64,000 nt of DNA, taken from assembly GCA_037367355.1 (NCBI GenBank), contig CM074696.1, positions 1,860,001 through 1,924,000 of the forward strand, written 5' to 3'. The stretch comes from Neoscytalidium dimidiatum. Lineage: Eukaryota; Ascomycota; Dothideomycetes; Botryosphaeriales; Botryosphaeriaceae. Positions 22,980 through 34,102 of this stretch are shown here, one piece after another (positions within the stretch are counted from its first letter, which is position 1; every line of letters starts with the position of its first letter). Position numbers and translations under genes: made by a program. The notes below the pieces were generated by a model, which was not told the origin of the DNA, ran no database searches, and saw only the letters and a list, made by a program, of their open reading frames with translations.

Positions 22980-24290
22980 ATTAGCATCGTACGTACGGAA
23001 TCCTCGTCAGGAGGACATATTTTTGACACAATAGCCATTTGCCAGAATATCTCGTGGAGCAAGTATGAGTAGTAGAATTACGGATGTGCTTTCCTTCGCA
23101 CAGGACATATATTCGCCGTATAACGATAAATAGCGGTGTAGAGCTCCACGTAGCGACCTGAGAAGGCACCTGCGGAAGCACTTCCGAGGGACACGTCTGT
23201 GACAATTACAACGAGTTACTATAGTGACGTTACCTCCGTAACGTACTTACAAGGGTATCTCATAAGCGAGCAGTGCCGTGTCCGACCTGAGCTTCATCAC
23301 ATTTATACCTCTCTCCGTTCTGTGATAAAGACGCAAATCACATATGTCAAAGTCAGTCTTCTTCCAGCGCGGCAGCCAGTCGACAAATTTCCCTTTTCCC
23401 ACATTACCTGCCGCAAAGTCCGGTCGACCTTGAGCGGCGCGTTTCCCGGCGCTTCATGATCGGCATGGCCCGCCGCTCCTGCACCACTCCGCGACCTATC
23501 CTCCCTATCTGTTCTCCGCTGCATTGCCACATGTGGCAACTGATGGTGTGCCAAACTCCCGTCGCACGACGGGCTCAAAGTTGCGTTAACGACACCTGCT
23601 TCGACTGCAAATTGTGTGTCACATCGCCACCGGGACGCCGCCGTGAACCACCGCCCGTTCTTGTTGCCATCTGTATCAGAGTCTTGCATGATACGCTTGC
23701 TCTTCCTGTTCTGGGAAGCGCGGTCCTTTGATAAAAATCTTGGCTCTTCTATTTGAACTTTCAGTGTCGGGGGCTCTCCAGGTCCAAGATTTGTTTTGCC
23801 TCCACCGGCTTCTTCTTTCCCAATCCATAACCTTCATAATGGCCACAATATGTTGACTCATTTGAACGTCCAAGTATGATCTCGGCTCTTCTCTGCTTCT
23901 GTCATCTGGCTGTGTTTCTCGCATAAGCTCCCGAGTCTATCAGAATATACAAAGCGAATGATTTATTGTCTACCGTGTCTTGTTTTAGCCAAACGTAACT
24001 CGGCTCACAGACTACGTTCCAGCTCCAACAGGAACAATGAAAGACAACAACTGCATTGTTCTCTGTGTCGCAATCTCCATTCACTCACTCAATGTACAGA
24101 AACAACCTCCAACTCCAAGACCATGAGAAACTTCATGATTACATATATTTAAGTTTCAACATTATCTCGTCAACAGCCTCCATCATCAGACACAACTGCC
24201 GAAAAGCTCGCCCCAGATTTGAAACCCCCAGCCACAACAGTCACACCCATCCCACAACCCCCAAAACCAACCTCAGACCACCCCACCACA
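22980..24290. other. Intergenic, no supported gene
   Basis: Short overlapping frames only, none with a recognisable domain. A TATATTTA sequence at about 24,144-24,151 lies ~145 bp before the RING-type gene and could be its TATA element. Confidence 0.45.
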
Positions 24291-25136
24291 ATGTCCTCCT
24301 CCACCCCCTCCCCCTCCCTCGCCCTCCCCATCTACCTCGGCCCCACCGACAACGCACACTGCCTCACCTGTGCCCAGCCCTTCCGCAACGACGACACCGC
24401 ATCCCCGACCCCGATCCTGCTCTACTGCGGCGACCTCTTCTGCCTCTCCTGCCTGGAGACCGCCTTCGCGCATCAGCTCTCGACGCCGCCGTTCCGGTGC
24501 ACCTGCCCCAGCTGCCCGCTCGACAGCGTCTACGCGACGAACCCGGTGCCGGGGGGAGCGGTCCGCGTGCAGACGTCGCTGCACGAGATGTACCTGTTCG
24601 TGATGGTCCACGTCGACGCCGATGGCGAAAGTCGCGGCGTCCCTCCTCTTTCTCGTCGTCCTCGTCGTCGTCGTCGTCTTCATAGCAGCGTGCCGGAGCC
24701 GGGCGAGCAGGTGACGCTGCCGCTGCTGCACCGCCGCCGGCGGATGGAGGACGAGCGCGAGAAGCCAGAGGAGGAGGAGGAGGAGGAGGAAAAGGAAGAG
24801 GAAGAGGGGATTCCGCCCAGCGACCCCGCTGCTGCCCCTGCCTCTTCGCCAACGACTGCCGACGCGAGCATGTGGACGCGCGAGGACGTCGCGGCGATGG
24901 TGCCGCTCGTGGCGGCGGAGCTGCGCCGCGCCGGCGCGCTGGAGGTGCCGTCGGACGGCGAGATCGAGCGCACGCTGCGGGCCTTCGTCGAGGATGAAGA
25001 CTTGAGCTGCTGGCAGCTGGATGAGCTGCTTCCGGATTGGTTCCAGTGGATCGACTGGCCAGCTTTCCTTGCGGAATTCGGGTCCTTGGAAAGACACGCG
25101 AAGGAGAAGACGGTATATGCAAAGGTGAGTGAGTGA
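24291..25136 (+). CDS. RING-type zinc-finger protein, ~281 aa
   Basis: The start is the ATG at 24,291 (CACAATGTCC); the upstream in-frame sequence has no ATG. Residues about 20-80 form a cysteine-rich module: a CLTC pair, then YCGDLFCLSCLE, then CTCPSCP. This matches the cross-brace spacing of a RING-like domain and suggests E3 ubiquitin-ligase activity. A basic stretch (PRRRRRL) and a long glutamate run (about 155-175) follow. The C-terminal ~80 residues are tryptophan-rich and probably folded (DELLPDWFQWIDWPAF). The frame ends in a GTGAGTGAGTGA sequence that also looks like a splice donor at 25,124, so a further short exon is possible. The neighbour downstream is convergent. Confidence 0.65.
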   Translation: MSSSTPSPSLALPIYLGPTDNAHCLTCAQPFRNDDTASPTPILLYCGDLFCLSCLETAFAHQLSTPPFRCTCPSCPLDSVYATNPVPGGAVRVQTSLHEMYLFVMVHVDADGESRGVPPLSRRPRRRRRLHSSVPEPGEQVTLPLLHRRRRMEDEREKPEEEEEEEEKEEEEGIPPSDPAAAPASSPTTADASMWTREDVAAMVPLVAAELRRAGALEVPSDGEIERTLRAFVEDEDLSCWQLDELLPDWFQWIDWPAFLAEFGSLERHAKEKTVYAKVSE

Positions 25137-25483
25137 GCAAGTGATAGGAATAACAGGTAGGTAGGGGTAGGCTTCTGTTTTCCTCTTCTTCACTAGATAT
25201 TCCTTTTTCTGCCTTGCTGCCACCTTCTTATAGTTGAAGCTTTGGAGACTGTAGGATGTTAGTCAGGGTATCAGGTAAGTATTATTATTACTTTGAAAAC
25301 TGGAAATTTGGCCCTGTTCTTGGGCTTTGATCACAGATTTCTCTCGGTGTGAAAATAATTCGTGAAAGGTAAGCCCCTGGACGACTGGTTACCTTGAAAG
25401 CCTATGAGCCTCGTATCATCTGTTCCAAAATGCAAATTCTTGCCCACCGTATCCTTCACCCAAGGCACTTAATTACCCTCTCT

Positions 25484-26721
25484 TTAATCAGCTTCCTTGC
25501 CAGCCAATCTCCTCAGCATCAAAACCTCATGCTTCGTAACATACGCCTCCTCATCATCTCCGTTCCCAATTCCTTCCAACCCATCCACCAAGTCTCTCAC
25601 TTTCGCCCCAACCCACTCGCCCCTCTCTCCCGTCCAAAATACTCGTTTGATGCCCATTTCCCACATGAACCCCACGCACCGATAACACGGCTTCGACGGC
25701 AAGACGTCCCTCCTGCCTACCGTGCATGCCTCCTCCACCTCTCCGTCCAACTCATCCTCACACTGCGTCTCCGCCGCAACCGTGCACGTCAGCTCATCGT
25801 GCAGCGACCCCGTCACGGCCGTCTCTCGCGTAGCCGCCACCGCCTTCCGGCTACATTCACCGGAGGAAGGCGATGTAGACGCGAGGTGATGCGGATAGCG
25901 GCAATGGCGACCCAGGCGCGCGACGTACAGGTCCGCACCGGCGAGGTGACGGTGCTCAGAGCGAGCGGAGGCAGCGGTCTTCCTGGCAGCGGTGCTGCGG
26001 GTGATCTGGCTATCCGGGAGGCGGATGGTGTGCTTCTGGACACGAGCAGCTGTGGCCTTGCCGTTCTGTGGGGCTTCTTCAATACAAAAATCCTTGAGGA
26101 AACGGAGATGGGCTTACCGGCGCGGATGGTGTTAACGAGCACGATATCTGCCTCCGGTCCGAAGTCGTCCTTGGATGCCTGCTTGCGCTGCCCCTCGTCC
26201 CCGCCGTCCCATACTCAGACGCAGACGCCCGCGCGCGTTCTTCCTTTCCCTTTCCCTTTCCCTTTAAGCCCGTCCGGTTCCGAGCCCCGCCCGCCGCACC
26301 CGCGCTCACCACGGCCCTCCACGCGGCACTCCGCGCGCGGTTTTTGCCCCGACAGCATCCTGCCGGCGCCCGTCACGCGGCAAGCATCCGCCAGCGCCAT
26401 CATCTCGGCGTGCATGCTCAGCGGGCCGCCACACGCGCCGGCCCCACCACCTCCGCCGCGCGCCATGTCCTCGAAGCACGTGAACGCGTTGCCCGAGGTC
26501 GTCGTCGTCGTTGGCGTCGTCGATACCACGGGCTTTCGCTTTCGCTTGGACAGCGCGCCGGTCTTGAGCGCGCCGCCGTCGAAGCCCGGGCGGTGCGCGT
26601 TGTGGCCGCGGCCGAGGATCTTGCCGCCGCGCACGACGATGGCGCCGTGGCGGTGGTGGAGCGGCGAGTGCGTCGCCGCGGCGAGGCAGTGCGGGAGGTA
26701 GGTGGTGGTCTTCTTGGTCAT
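25484..26721 (-). CDS. Cytidine/deoxycytidylate deaminase-fold protein, exon structure uncertain
   Basis: The ATG at 26,721 starts a frame with the deaminase start (HGAIVVRGGKILGRGHN) and the zinc/proton-shuttle motif HAE (in MHAEMMALADA). The partner zinc motif PCxxC (SKPCYRCVGFMWEMGIKRV) lies near 25,640 in the final exon, followed by the typical WTGERGEW block; the frame stops at 25,484. Between them lie an in-frame TGA at 26,215, a DIVLVNTIRAG block and a GTAAGC donor at 26,112-26,117. The last exon reads open from about 26,110 through an ADLYVARLG block. At least one intron, possibly two, is needed, and I could not place the junctions with certainty. A frameshift is the alternative. The substrate is not predictable; the long insert between the zinc motifs is notable. 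Confidence 0.65.
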
Positions 26722-27157
26722 GGTTGTTTTGTGGTCTTAAGTTTGGCTTCGAGGTTTGGGTGGCTGGTGGCGCTTCGACTTGGAGCTGTTGTTCGCTGCG
26801 TGGTGGCGATGGTGGTGGACGCGGTTGCGGATTTGGAGGGTGTAGTCAGAACACGCTTATCGATAACGCTGAGTATGGTGAGGTGAGCAGGTTGCGGGTC
26901 GTGTTTGCGGACGATCTGGCATGCGCGCTGGCCTTGAGGAGAATGCTCGTTCGAAGACTGGCGATGGTGTATCATGGCACACGAAAGACAGGAACCATTC
27001 GCAGGGTCGGAGATGCCGTTTTGTTGACTCATCGTCATCACACAACCACCGCGCACAACCACGGGCTCTCTCAGCACTACAAGAGCTCAAATCGAGAAGA
27101 CCAAATCAAGGAGTAAAATTTGCTTTTTTTTATCCTAGCCTGGGGTATCTTTCGTAT

Positions 27158-27423
27158 GCCTCCTTGCTCGCACAACGCCGTAACCCGTCATGCAGAGTAC
27201 CGTAAAAAAGACGACCCAGGGGTATCTATGCCTCATTGCTCACATAACGCCCGATCCAAAAAAAGTAAAATCGCGTTATGCAGAGTACTGTTCAAGAAAA
27301 TTCGTGATGCCTCGTTGCTCACACAGCCGAGCTGTGCAGAGTCCCATCGTAGCCTCATTGCTCACATAACGCCGTGTCGGATGTTATGCAGAGTACTGTC
27401 GTGTAAAAAGAGTGAATCGTAAC
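27158..27423. repeat. Four-copy tandem repeat with conserved small hairpins
   Basis: Units start at 27,158, 27,230, 27,309 and 27,352, each beginning GCCTCnTTGCTC and containing TGCAGAGT. Lengths are 72, 79, 43 and about 70 bp. Inside units 2 and 4, CATAAC pairs with GTTATG. In unit 3 the same place holds CACAGC with GCTGTG, so both arms change together. Unit 1 is more diverged. The array lies just downstream of the dioxygenase gene's stop at 27,462 (minus strand), in its possible 3' untranslated region. Confidence 0.6.
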
Positions 27424-27461
27424 GCCGCAAGGGAAGCAAAGATTGGCTGCAAAGATGACGT

Positions 27462-29072
27462 TTACGCAGCCTGGCGCTCGGCGCAGTACTTCGAAACCTC
27501 CTTAGCGAGCGTGTCCTGCTGGGAGCGCACGACGTCCATGATGTCAGTGGTGCCGGCAATGTCCTTGCAGTATTCGTAGGTGTCGACCATGTTGGCCAGG
27601 ACAGCCTGGAGCTGGTTCGGGAGCCACTATGAACATGTCAGCATGCCTATCAATAATGAGTGAGAGCCGCAGCAACATACAGTGACGATCGGGCTACCGC
27701 CGGTAGCAGTCGGGTGCGAAGTGTTCTTCAGGATGTACTCGCGCGTGAAACACCAGTGACGCCAGCGGAAGTCGCGGACCTGGTCAAGCGCGCGCAGGTA
27801 CAGAGAGGCCGAAGTCGGGTCGGACAGAGCAAATTCCTTGAGGTTCGCCATCTCCGAGTAGTCCTTGACAGCCTCGAGGAACTCACGGTGGTTGCCAGGA
27901 CGGTACTGACGGAAGTCCTTCAAGATCTCCGTGAGGGGAGTCTCAGGCATGGAGATCTGCAAGAGGTTGTCGCAGAGCGGAATCTGAGGGTGTCAGTGAT
28001 TCACGCTGTTGCCAAAATCAAGTAGACGGAGAGTCAACGACATACCATGCTGTCGTTCGCACCCGACTCGCCACGGAAGGACATGGGCTCCTTGCTGACA
28101 CCTTCATAGACGACGCCGTTGGGGAACATGCTTTGAGAAGTAATACCAAAAATGAAAGTACGGAAGCTGGTATAGCCGCTAGGCTTGCTCTTGGTCCACA
28201 TGGCTGTAGACGTCAGTACGACGTCATTGAATTTTGCGAGAATGGCAAGTGCACTTACTGTTCATGACAGTGTTGATCTGGTCCAACGCCTTCACGAGAT
28301 CCGCCATCCCCGCATTAAATGCCTCACGGTCCTTGCCAAGGGCACCGTTGAGAGCTTCGACAGCACCCGACACAAGAGCGCCGGAGTGCTTGACCATGGC
28401 AATGTGCACGAGCACGAAACCAGCCTCAGAAGACGTAGGGTCCAAGCCAAGCTCGAACGCACGAATGAGGCGCAGGTTGTCGTACTCGAGGCCCAGAGCC
28501 GGGTTCACCAAGCGATAGTTGAAGAGCGCATACGAGCCTGCATACTCCATGAATGGCATGAAACCAGCGCTGCCAAGATGGATTAGCATGTGATGCAGCC
28601 ACACAATGATGTGAACAAAGACTTACAACTTAGCAACCTTGGTAATGGGAAGGGCGATGTTGCTTGGCAGGCTTTGACGACCCAGTCCGTAGAGCTCGCC
28701 GCGCATGAAGCGCTCATGGCAAGGCTCAAGGAGGTAGGCCGAGGCCAGGAAGGAGTAGTCGCGGTACAATGCATTCATCAAGGGCAGGTCGTCCTTGTAC
28801 TTCTCAATCGCATCCGACAAGTCCGGCAACTCCTTGTGGACAGTAGGGCCAAGCTGGAAGTTGGCCAGCAGACCCGGAGCGCCGGACAGAGTCTTGATGG
28901 GCATGCGAGAGAGGATGGACTCGAGTGCGTCGAAGTCCGCCGGCAGCTTGACGACAGGGTCCTGACGCGGCAAGAAACCACGGGTGGTGGAGACCATGAA
29001 TGCCGGCAAGGAGTTGTCATTAGGCTTGGTGTCCGTGAGGACATTAAAGCCGAAGCGAGGCGGAGATGACAT
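27462..29072 (-). CDS. Indoleamine 2,3-dioxygenase, 460 aa, five exons
   Basis: This is a haem dioxygenase that opens the indole ring of tryptophan to N-formylkynurenine, the first step of the kynurenine route to NAD (as yeast BNA2). Exons are 29,072-28,627, 28,569-28,259, 28,203-28,046, 27,983-27,681 and 27,626-27,462. The introns are 57, 55, 62 and 54 nt with GTAAGT/GTATGT donors, and the exon total is 461 codons. Recognisable parts are the small N-terminal domain, then YAGSYALFNYRL, FRGESGANDSM near the active-site loop, RWRHWCFTREYIL (its His fits the proximal haem ligand), and ATGGSPIVTWLP. The ATG at 29,072 is preferred because an upstream in-frame codon is TTG. It looks intact and cytosolic; no targeting signal was seen. 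Confidence 0.95.
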
Positions 29073-32000
29073 AGTTGGCAATAAGAATGTTGGGCGGGGA
29101 TGGCGGACGTGAAGAAATTGAGTGTGGGCGTTGAAGTTGGAAAGTGATGAAGGAAGCGACGGTCGAGCAGCTTATATAAAACTGAGGCCGGAATTGAAGC
29201 CGTGGCCGGAATTGTACGCATCTTATCCAAATAATGACTCGGGAATCCAGTACGTAACAGCAAACAAGAGAACAAGTCGGTTTATCGGCAATCCGCTCAA
29301 TGAGCCGCAGCCCATTGCAAATCACTTAGAAACGGGCCAACACCCCAGACCGATGTGTGCGGGGTGGTTGACGACTTATTTGTGAAGCCTCCAGCGTCTA
29401 CATTGCCTTTCATTCTTGAAGATACCAGCTCTCGGACGAGAGAGACATCATCAGCCTTCTTGGAGGCAGCAGCCGTCGATGACTGAGAGAACGATATTGC
29501 TGTCAATACAGTGATGCTAACACAGTGTAATGTTTCCATTGGTTGATGTTGCTCTAGATTACATGGTACCGGTGTGGAATGGTTGAGAACTTCGGTTATC
29601 ATCGGGAGGCCCGACAACGACGCCAGGGCGCCGTCACCGAACTTTATCACGCGCACGGTAGGCAGACCGGTCCTCTGGGATGGCCTGAGTTGGTACTAGA
29701 TAAGGTCCTTGAGAAGAGCGCATATGCATGTGTCAATAAGCGGTAAAAATAATACACAGCGTCCGCGCTGCGCAACTGTGCGTATTTCGCCTCCGCTCTT
29801 GAAATTTCGCACATCCTCACCAGGATTGTTCAGATGGCATAAGGATAAGGTAGCGCAGGAGAGTGCATTGCTACATTCTGCTCCAATATGGAATGAGTCG
29901 TGAGCCAACGGCACTCGCATCTGAACGAGCTGACGATAGGATCCCAACGCGAATGCCGTACCCGCAACGTTTCGTAATCCGGCTGCATGTGCGAGGTCGC
30001 TCACGGAAAATTCGCCATGGTGAATGAAGCTGCCTAGGGGGCATTTGAAGCAGCCATCCGGACATAAATTTGCGACGAAGTAGATGACAGTTGCGTCAAA
30101 GACGACTGCTTCCACTACCCATGAGATAACTTTGCCGTTGCGCCATTCTCCGAGGCGGCTTCGGGCGAGCATGCGCAAATCAGCGAACCGACTGAGGCTC
30201 CTTGACCGGGATCTGCCGGAACTTCTCTCTGTTGGTGTGATCCTGTCGGTCCGTGAGGTGTGGTCTGTAGGGCTGAGGCACGAATCTCGTGGCAGCAGCC
30301 CAATAGGGAAAGACTCTCTTAGGATCGACGCCCAAAGCTGGGGTAACACTCAACCCTCATTCGCTCCCGCATCTCCTCACGCGGATGGAAGCTGATACCG
30401 GATTCATACAAATTAGCCCGGGCTGCCGTTCTACTAAAACGTGATCCACGATACATCAAGTACTCTCCCCGGTAATGGTCCTGTTTTCCGTCCGACACAC
30501 CAGTTCAGTGTTAAGTCTCTACTTTTGCGCCTAGTCCAAGATCACGTCGCAGCTGTAGGAGTCATCTCCGATGGAAATTATTCCGATAAAGCTTGAAAGG
30601 GGGCTTTGTGCAAGCTTATTGCATGTTCCAGTCCTTAATAGGCTCCATAAGATTGAGGAGCGCTGGAACAGAAACAAATTTGAGTTTGGTGTCTAGCCCG
30701 GCAGGCTAGCGACGAGGCTGAATCCGCCAAGGACGAAGCTCAGTGACGAGGCTTGAGGCGCCTCAGGCGCAATTCCAAATGAAAAGAGCGAAGGCGGAGA
30801 ATTTTGAAGCAATAATTAGGCCAGAACAATCTGTAAGCTGCATCGCTGAAAGAAGCGTCCGATGTGTTTGGCAAGTGCAGATGCGCAGGTGTATCTTCCT
30901 CTATTCTCGTTCACTATCGCTGTGCCTGGACGGAGAAGATATCAGAGGCTCCTGATTCTGGGGCGCTAATGATGTAACTGTTTCAACTCAAGCCACAGCG
31001 CGTGGAGAGCCAAATTGAGTGGAGAGGGCGCTCCGGCGCCGATCGCGGGCTCGCTTCGGGAAAGGTGCGTCAATGTGATATCAGGGAGATTTTGCGTATT
31101 TGGACAGATAAGCTTCTTCTCGAGCGAAGAACTGCGGTTACCAAAAATGCAAGCGCAGCCATCGAAAGTACATGCAGTGGCATATTGTTGCGTCATGGAT
31201 ACAGCACCAGCCCGGGACAGGCCTGCACTTGGTGCCATCCGTTGCGTGCAACAACGCGCCGACAATTATGCCAGGCTGATCCGAGTAGACAACTCTGCTT
31301 CGAACAGATTTCCCGTTGCAATGTTGCTCGCAGCGACAGCGTGCCACCATCGCATGAAGCAATTTTCCAAGACACAGCCACCATGCGCGCCAAAATAGCG
31401 TGCAAACGATGACGGGGATGGAGGCAGCTGGGGCGGCCCTTTCAGGCTAGCACAGGTGTTCTTATCGCCAGCCCATTAATTCGTAGGCTCGAAGAAAAAG
31501 GGGGTGTACGGCCGCATCAGGCTGAGAATGCGATGCAGCCAATGTGAGCGGTCGCTCGAGGCATGGAGGCGCAGAGAGTAAGCGGAGAATGCTGGCTCCC
31601 CGGCCCCGCACACCCCCATGCGCCCAGGTGGCAGCTCGCGACCTCGGGCATTGCGCGTTCGCGTCAGCGTCGCGTTGGCGGCCGTATCCAGTCGCATCCA
31701 CCGCCTTCCCTCGCGTGTCGAAGCTTCGAGACAACGCCGCGTGGATCGCGTTGTGCATAACTGTCGCGGACGCGCTCGGCGTCGGTGAAGTGACCGCGAT
31801 GGGCGAAGGGCCAACCAAGCAAAATTTTCGCGGTGTTCTGCTAGACGCGCCGTGGGCCGAGCAAGGAACTGCGCGGTCGGCCGGTCGGTCGGTCGGGCAT
31901 CACCGGCACGCTGGGCCTGGTTGGTCCAGCTAGGCGGTGGTCGCCACACAAAGGCGTGCGCGGGCGTGTGAGCGTGCGAGCGTGCGAGGGGCGCGGACGA

Positions 32001-33184
32001 CGACGAGAGGACGGACGCACGGGGGCGGTCGTGCGCTTGCCGGCGCACAGCCGGGGGGGCGCGGTCGCGGCCTGCAACGTCGCTTGATCAAGGGGGCAAT
32101 AATGGCGATGGGCGCCCGTGAAATGGTAGACCTGTTTCAAGTGTGTGAAAAGATGATGCTGCCCGGCCCCCTTCGACCTGTAAACCTTTTGCGCTAGTCG
32201 CTCTGGCGGCTGCTGCTGCTGCTGCCTGCCTGCCGGCCGCAAACACAGCCGCCCACACCAGCCGCCTCGCAGCGCCCGCCCGCGCGCAAACAGGAGCGCC
32301 GGAGCAGCAGCAGCAGCACCGCACGCATCAGTGCAGTGCAGCGCATCGCAGCGCATCGCGGCCGCGCGCCGGCGGGCAGCACGCGTGAAGGGGGCGATGG
32401 CTTAAAGAAAACCCACTGTGGCGGCGCGCCCGGGCGATGACTCAGGCAGGGCGCGGCCGCCCGAGCGGGACTAGTGTGGCTTGGCGCTGGCCACTCGCGA
32501 GGGTATAAAGGTAGCCGCAGCCCGCGTCCCTCCTCTTTTCGTGATCTTAGCTTCTCCGCCCCGATCCCGCTGACCCTCCAACGTCGGCAACACCACCACC
32601 CCGCGCGCATCCCGCTGAGTCCCATCGTCGGCTTGCGCTCCTCTCTCCACCCCTTCGCGACTTTTCCAGTGCCCGCTGCGTGCACTGCGACGCTCTCTAC
32701 GAGTACCCGCGACCGCCTCCGCCCCGACTGCGCGCTGCGCCGCACTTGCTTTGCGACAGCCGCACCCCACCAACCTCACCTCGTCGCACCCCCACCACCT
32801 CTCTGCACGACATCAGGGGCTAGCTGGCCTCGCTTCTGACCGTGTTGCGACCATCGTCTTCACACAGCATCGTCGCTGCTGTCCTCTGAAGGGCTGCGAT
32901 CGAGCGGGTACCTTGCATATTACTTGGCATCAACGTAGGGGAGGCATTCGGTTGTTCATCTCCCACTGACGGTACGGCCTCACACTCACGCCTCACCCTC
33001 ACACTCCCGGATCCGGCAAAACTCTCGAGCCCGTCGCCGACGCCCTGTTCAATTCGCGTCCTCGACCTCGACAACGTCGCCGATCCTCCACCACCCCACC
33101 CCAACCTCCATTCTAACGCGACACCCCATCAGATCGCCAACGCTGCAACACATCCACACCAAAGGAACCGCCGCTGCTGCAATC
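29073..33184. other. Long intergenic region, no supported gene
   Basis: About 4.1 kb between the dioxygenase and TBP starts. A minus-strand frame at 29,696-30,349 lacks an early ATG and has only a weak membrane-like stretch, so I do not call it. Around 32,210-32,320 there are short (CTG)n and (CAG)n tracts in opposite orientation. From 32,520 to 33,180 the plus strand is pyrimidine-rich, as in fungal 5' leaders. Confidence 0.5.
32504..32509 (+). promoter_or_regulatory. TATAAA box upstream of the TBP gene
   Basis: GGGTATAAAGG lies about 680 bp before the TBP start codon, just ahead of a long CT-rich stretch that resembles a transcribed 5' leader. It is the best core-promoter candidate, and it would let the factor act on its own gene. 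The distance implies a long leader, perhaps with an intron. Confidence 0.4.
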
Positions 33185-34102
33185 ATGGATTCTTTGACCA
33201 CCCACCCGTCCAACGCGACCCAGGCAAAGGCCTTCACTGCCCCCGGCAGCCTTTCCTTCCCCGGCGGCGCTGGTGACCTGACCCCGCCCTCGTCTGAGAA
33301 GGACGTTCAGCAGAGCCAGAATGGTGGCAACGCCGGCAACGGGGTGATGCCCGCTACGCCCGCCGCCACTCCTGGCGCTGCCGCTAACGGTGTTTCGGGA
33401 ATCGTCCCCACGCTTCAGAACATCGTGTAAGTACCGGTGTGCTGTTCCTCGCGTTCAGCCGCTGACTAAACTGCAGTGCTACCGTCAACCTTGACTGTCG
33501 CCTGGACCTGAAGACGATCGCGTTGCACGCTCGCAATGCGGAGTACAACCCGAAGGTACTGGCGTCTTGACAGCTTGGTTCTTAAAATGACGGTCTTACT
33601 GAACTTTGTGGCTCTAGCGTTTCGCGGCCGTCATCATGCGTATTCGTGAACCCAAGACGACCGCCCTCATCTTCGCTTCTGGCAAGATGGTCGTAACCGG
33701 CGCCAAGTCCGAGGATGATTCGAAGCTTGCATCGCGCAAGTATGCCCGTATCATCCAGAAGCTCGGCTTCAACGCGAAGTTCACGGACTTCAAGATTCAG
33801 AACATCGTCGGTTCTTGCGACATCAAGTTCCCGATTCGCCTCGAGGGTTTGGCTAGCCGCCATCACAACTTCAGCTCTTATGAGCCTGAACTGTTCCCTG
33901 GTCTGATCTACCGTATGATGAAGCCGAAGATCGTGCTTTTGATCTTCGTCTCTGGCAAGATCGTCCTCACTGGTGCAAAGGTCCGTGAGGAGATCTACCA
34001 GGCTTTCGAGCTGATCTACCCGGTGTTGTCTGGTACGCAACAGATCATTCCAGACCATCTGACCTTTGTTACTGACCTTGTTCAGACTTCCGTAAGAGCT
34101 AA
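33185..34102 (+). CDS. SPT15: TATA-binding protein, 250 aa, four exons
   Basis: This is the general transcription factor that binds the TATA box in TFIID and in the RNA polymerase I and III initiation factors. Exons are 33,185-33,426, 33,477-33,555, 33,618-34,032 and 34,086-34,102; introns are 50, 62 and 53 nt, and the total is 251 codons. Residues 1-75 form a variable, alanine/glycine-rich N-terminus. Then two repeats form the saddle: [20 protein letters not shown] ... [18 protein letters not shown], and [20 protein letters not shown] ... [16 protein letters not shown]. The protein ends at YPVLSDFRKS, as in other TBPs. A 17-nt last exon supplies the final five residues. It is highly conserved and intact. 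Confidence 0.97.

Noticed and set aside
25394..26701. 435-codon plus-strand open frame
   Set aside because: It lies opposite the deaminase exons, has no domain and low-complexity composition; the minus strand carries the HAE and PCxxC motifs.
27158..27423. CRISPR-like array
   Set aside because: The genome is eukaryotic, the units vary in length (43-79 bp) and the conserved parts are themselves paired stems, unlike CRISPR repeats.
29696..30349. 217-codon minus-strand open frame with a membrane-like stretch
   Set aside because: It begins at GTG with no early ATG, has no recognisable family and no splice context; kept out of the gene list.
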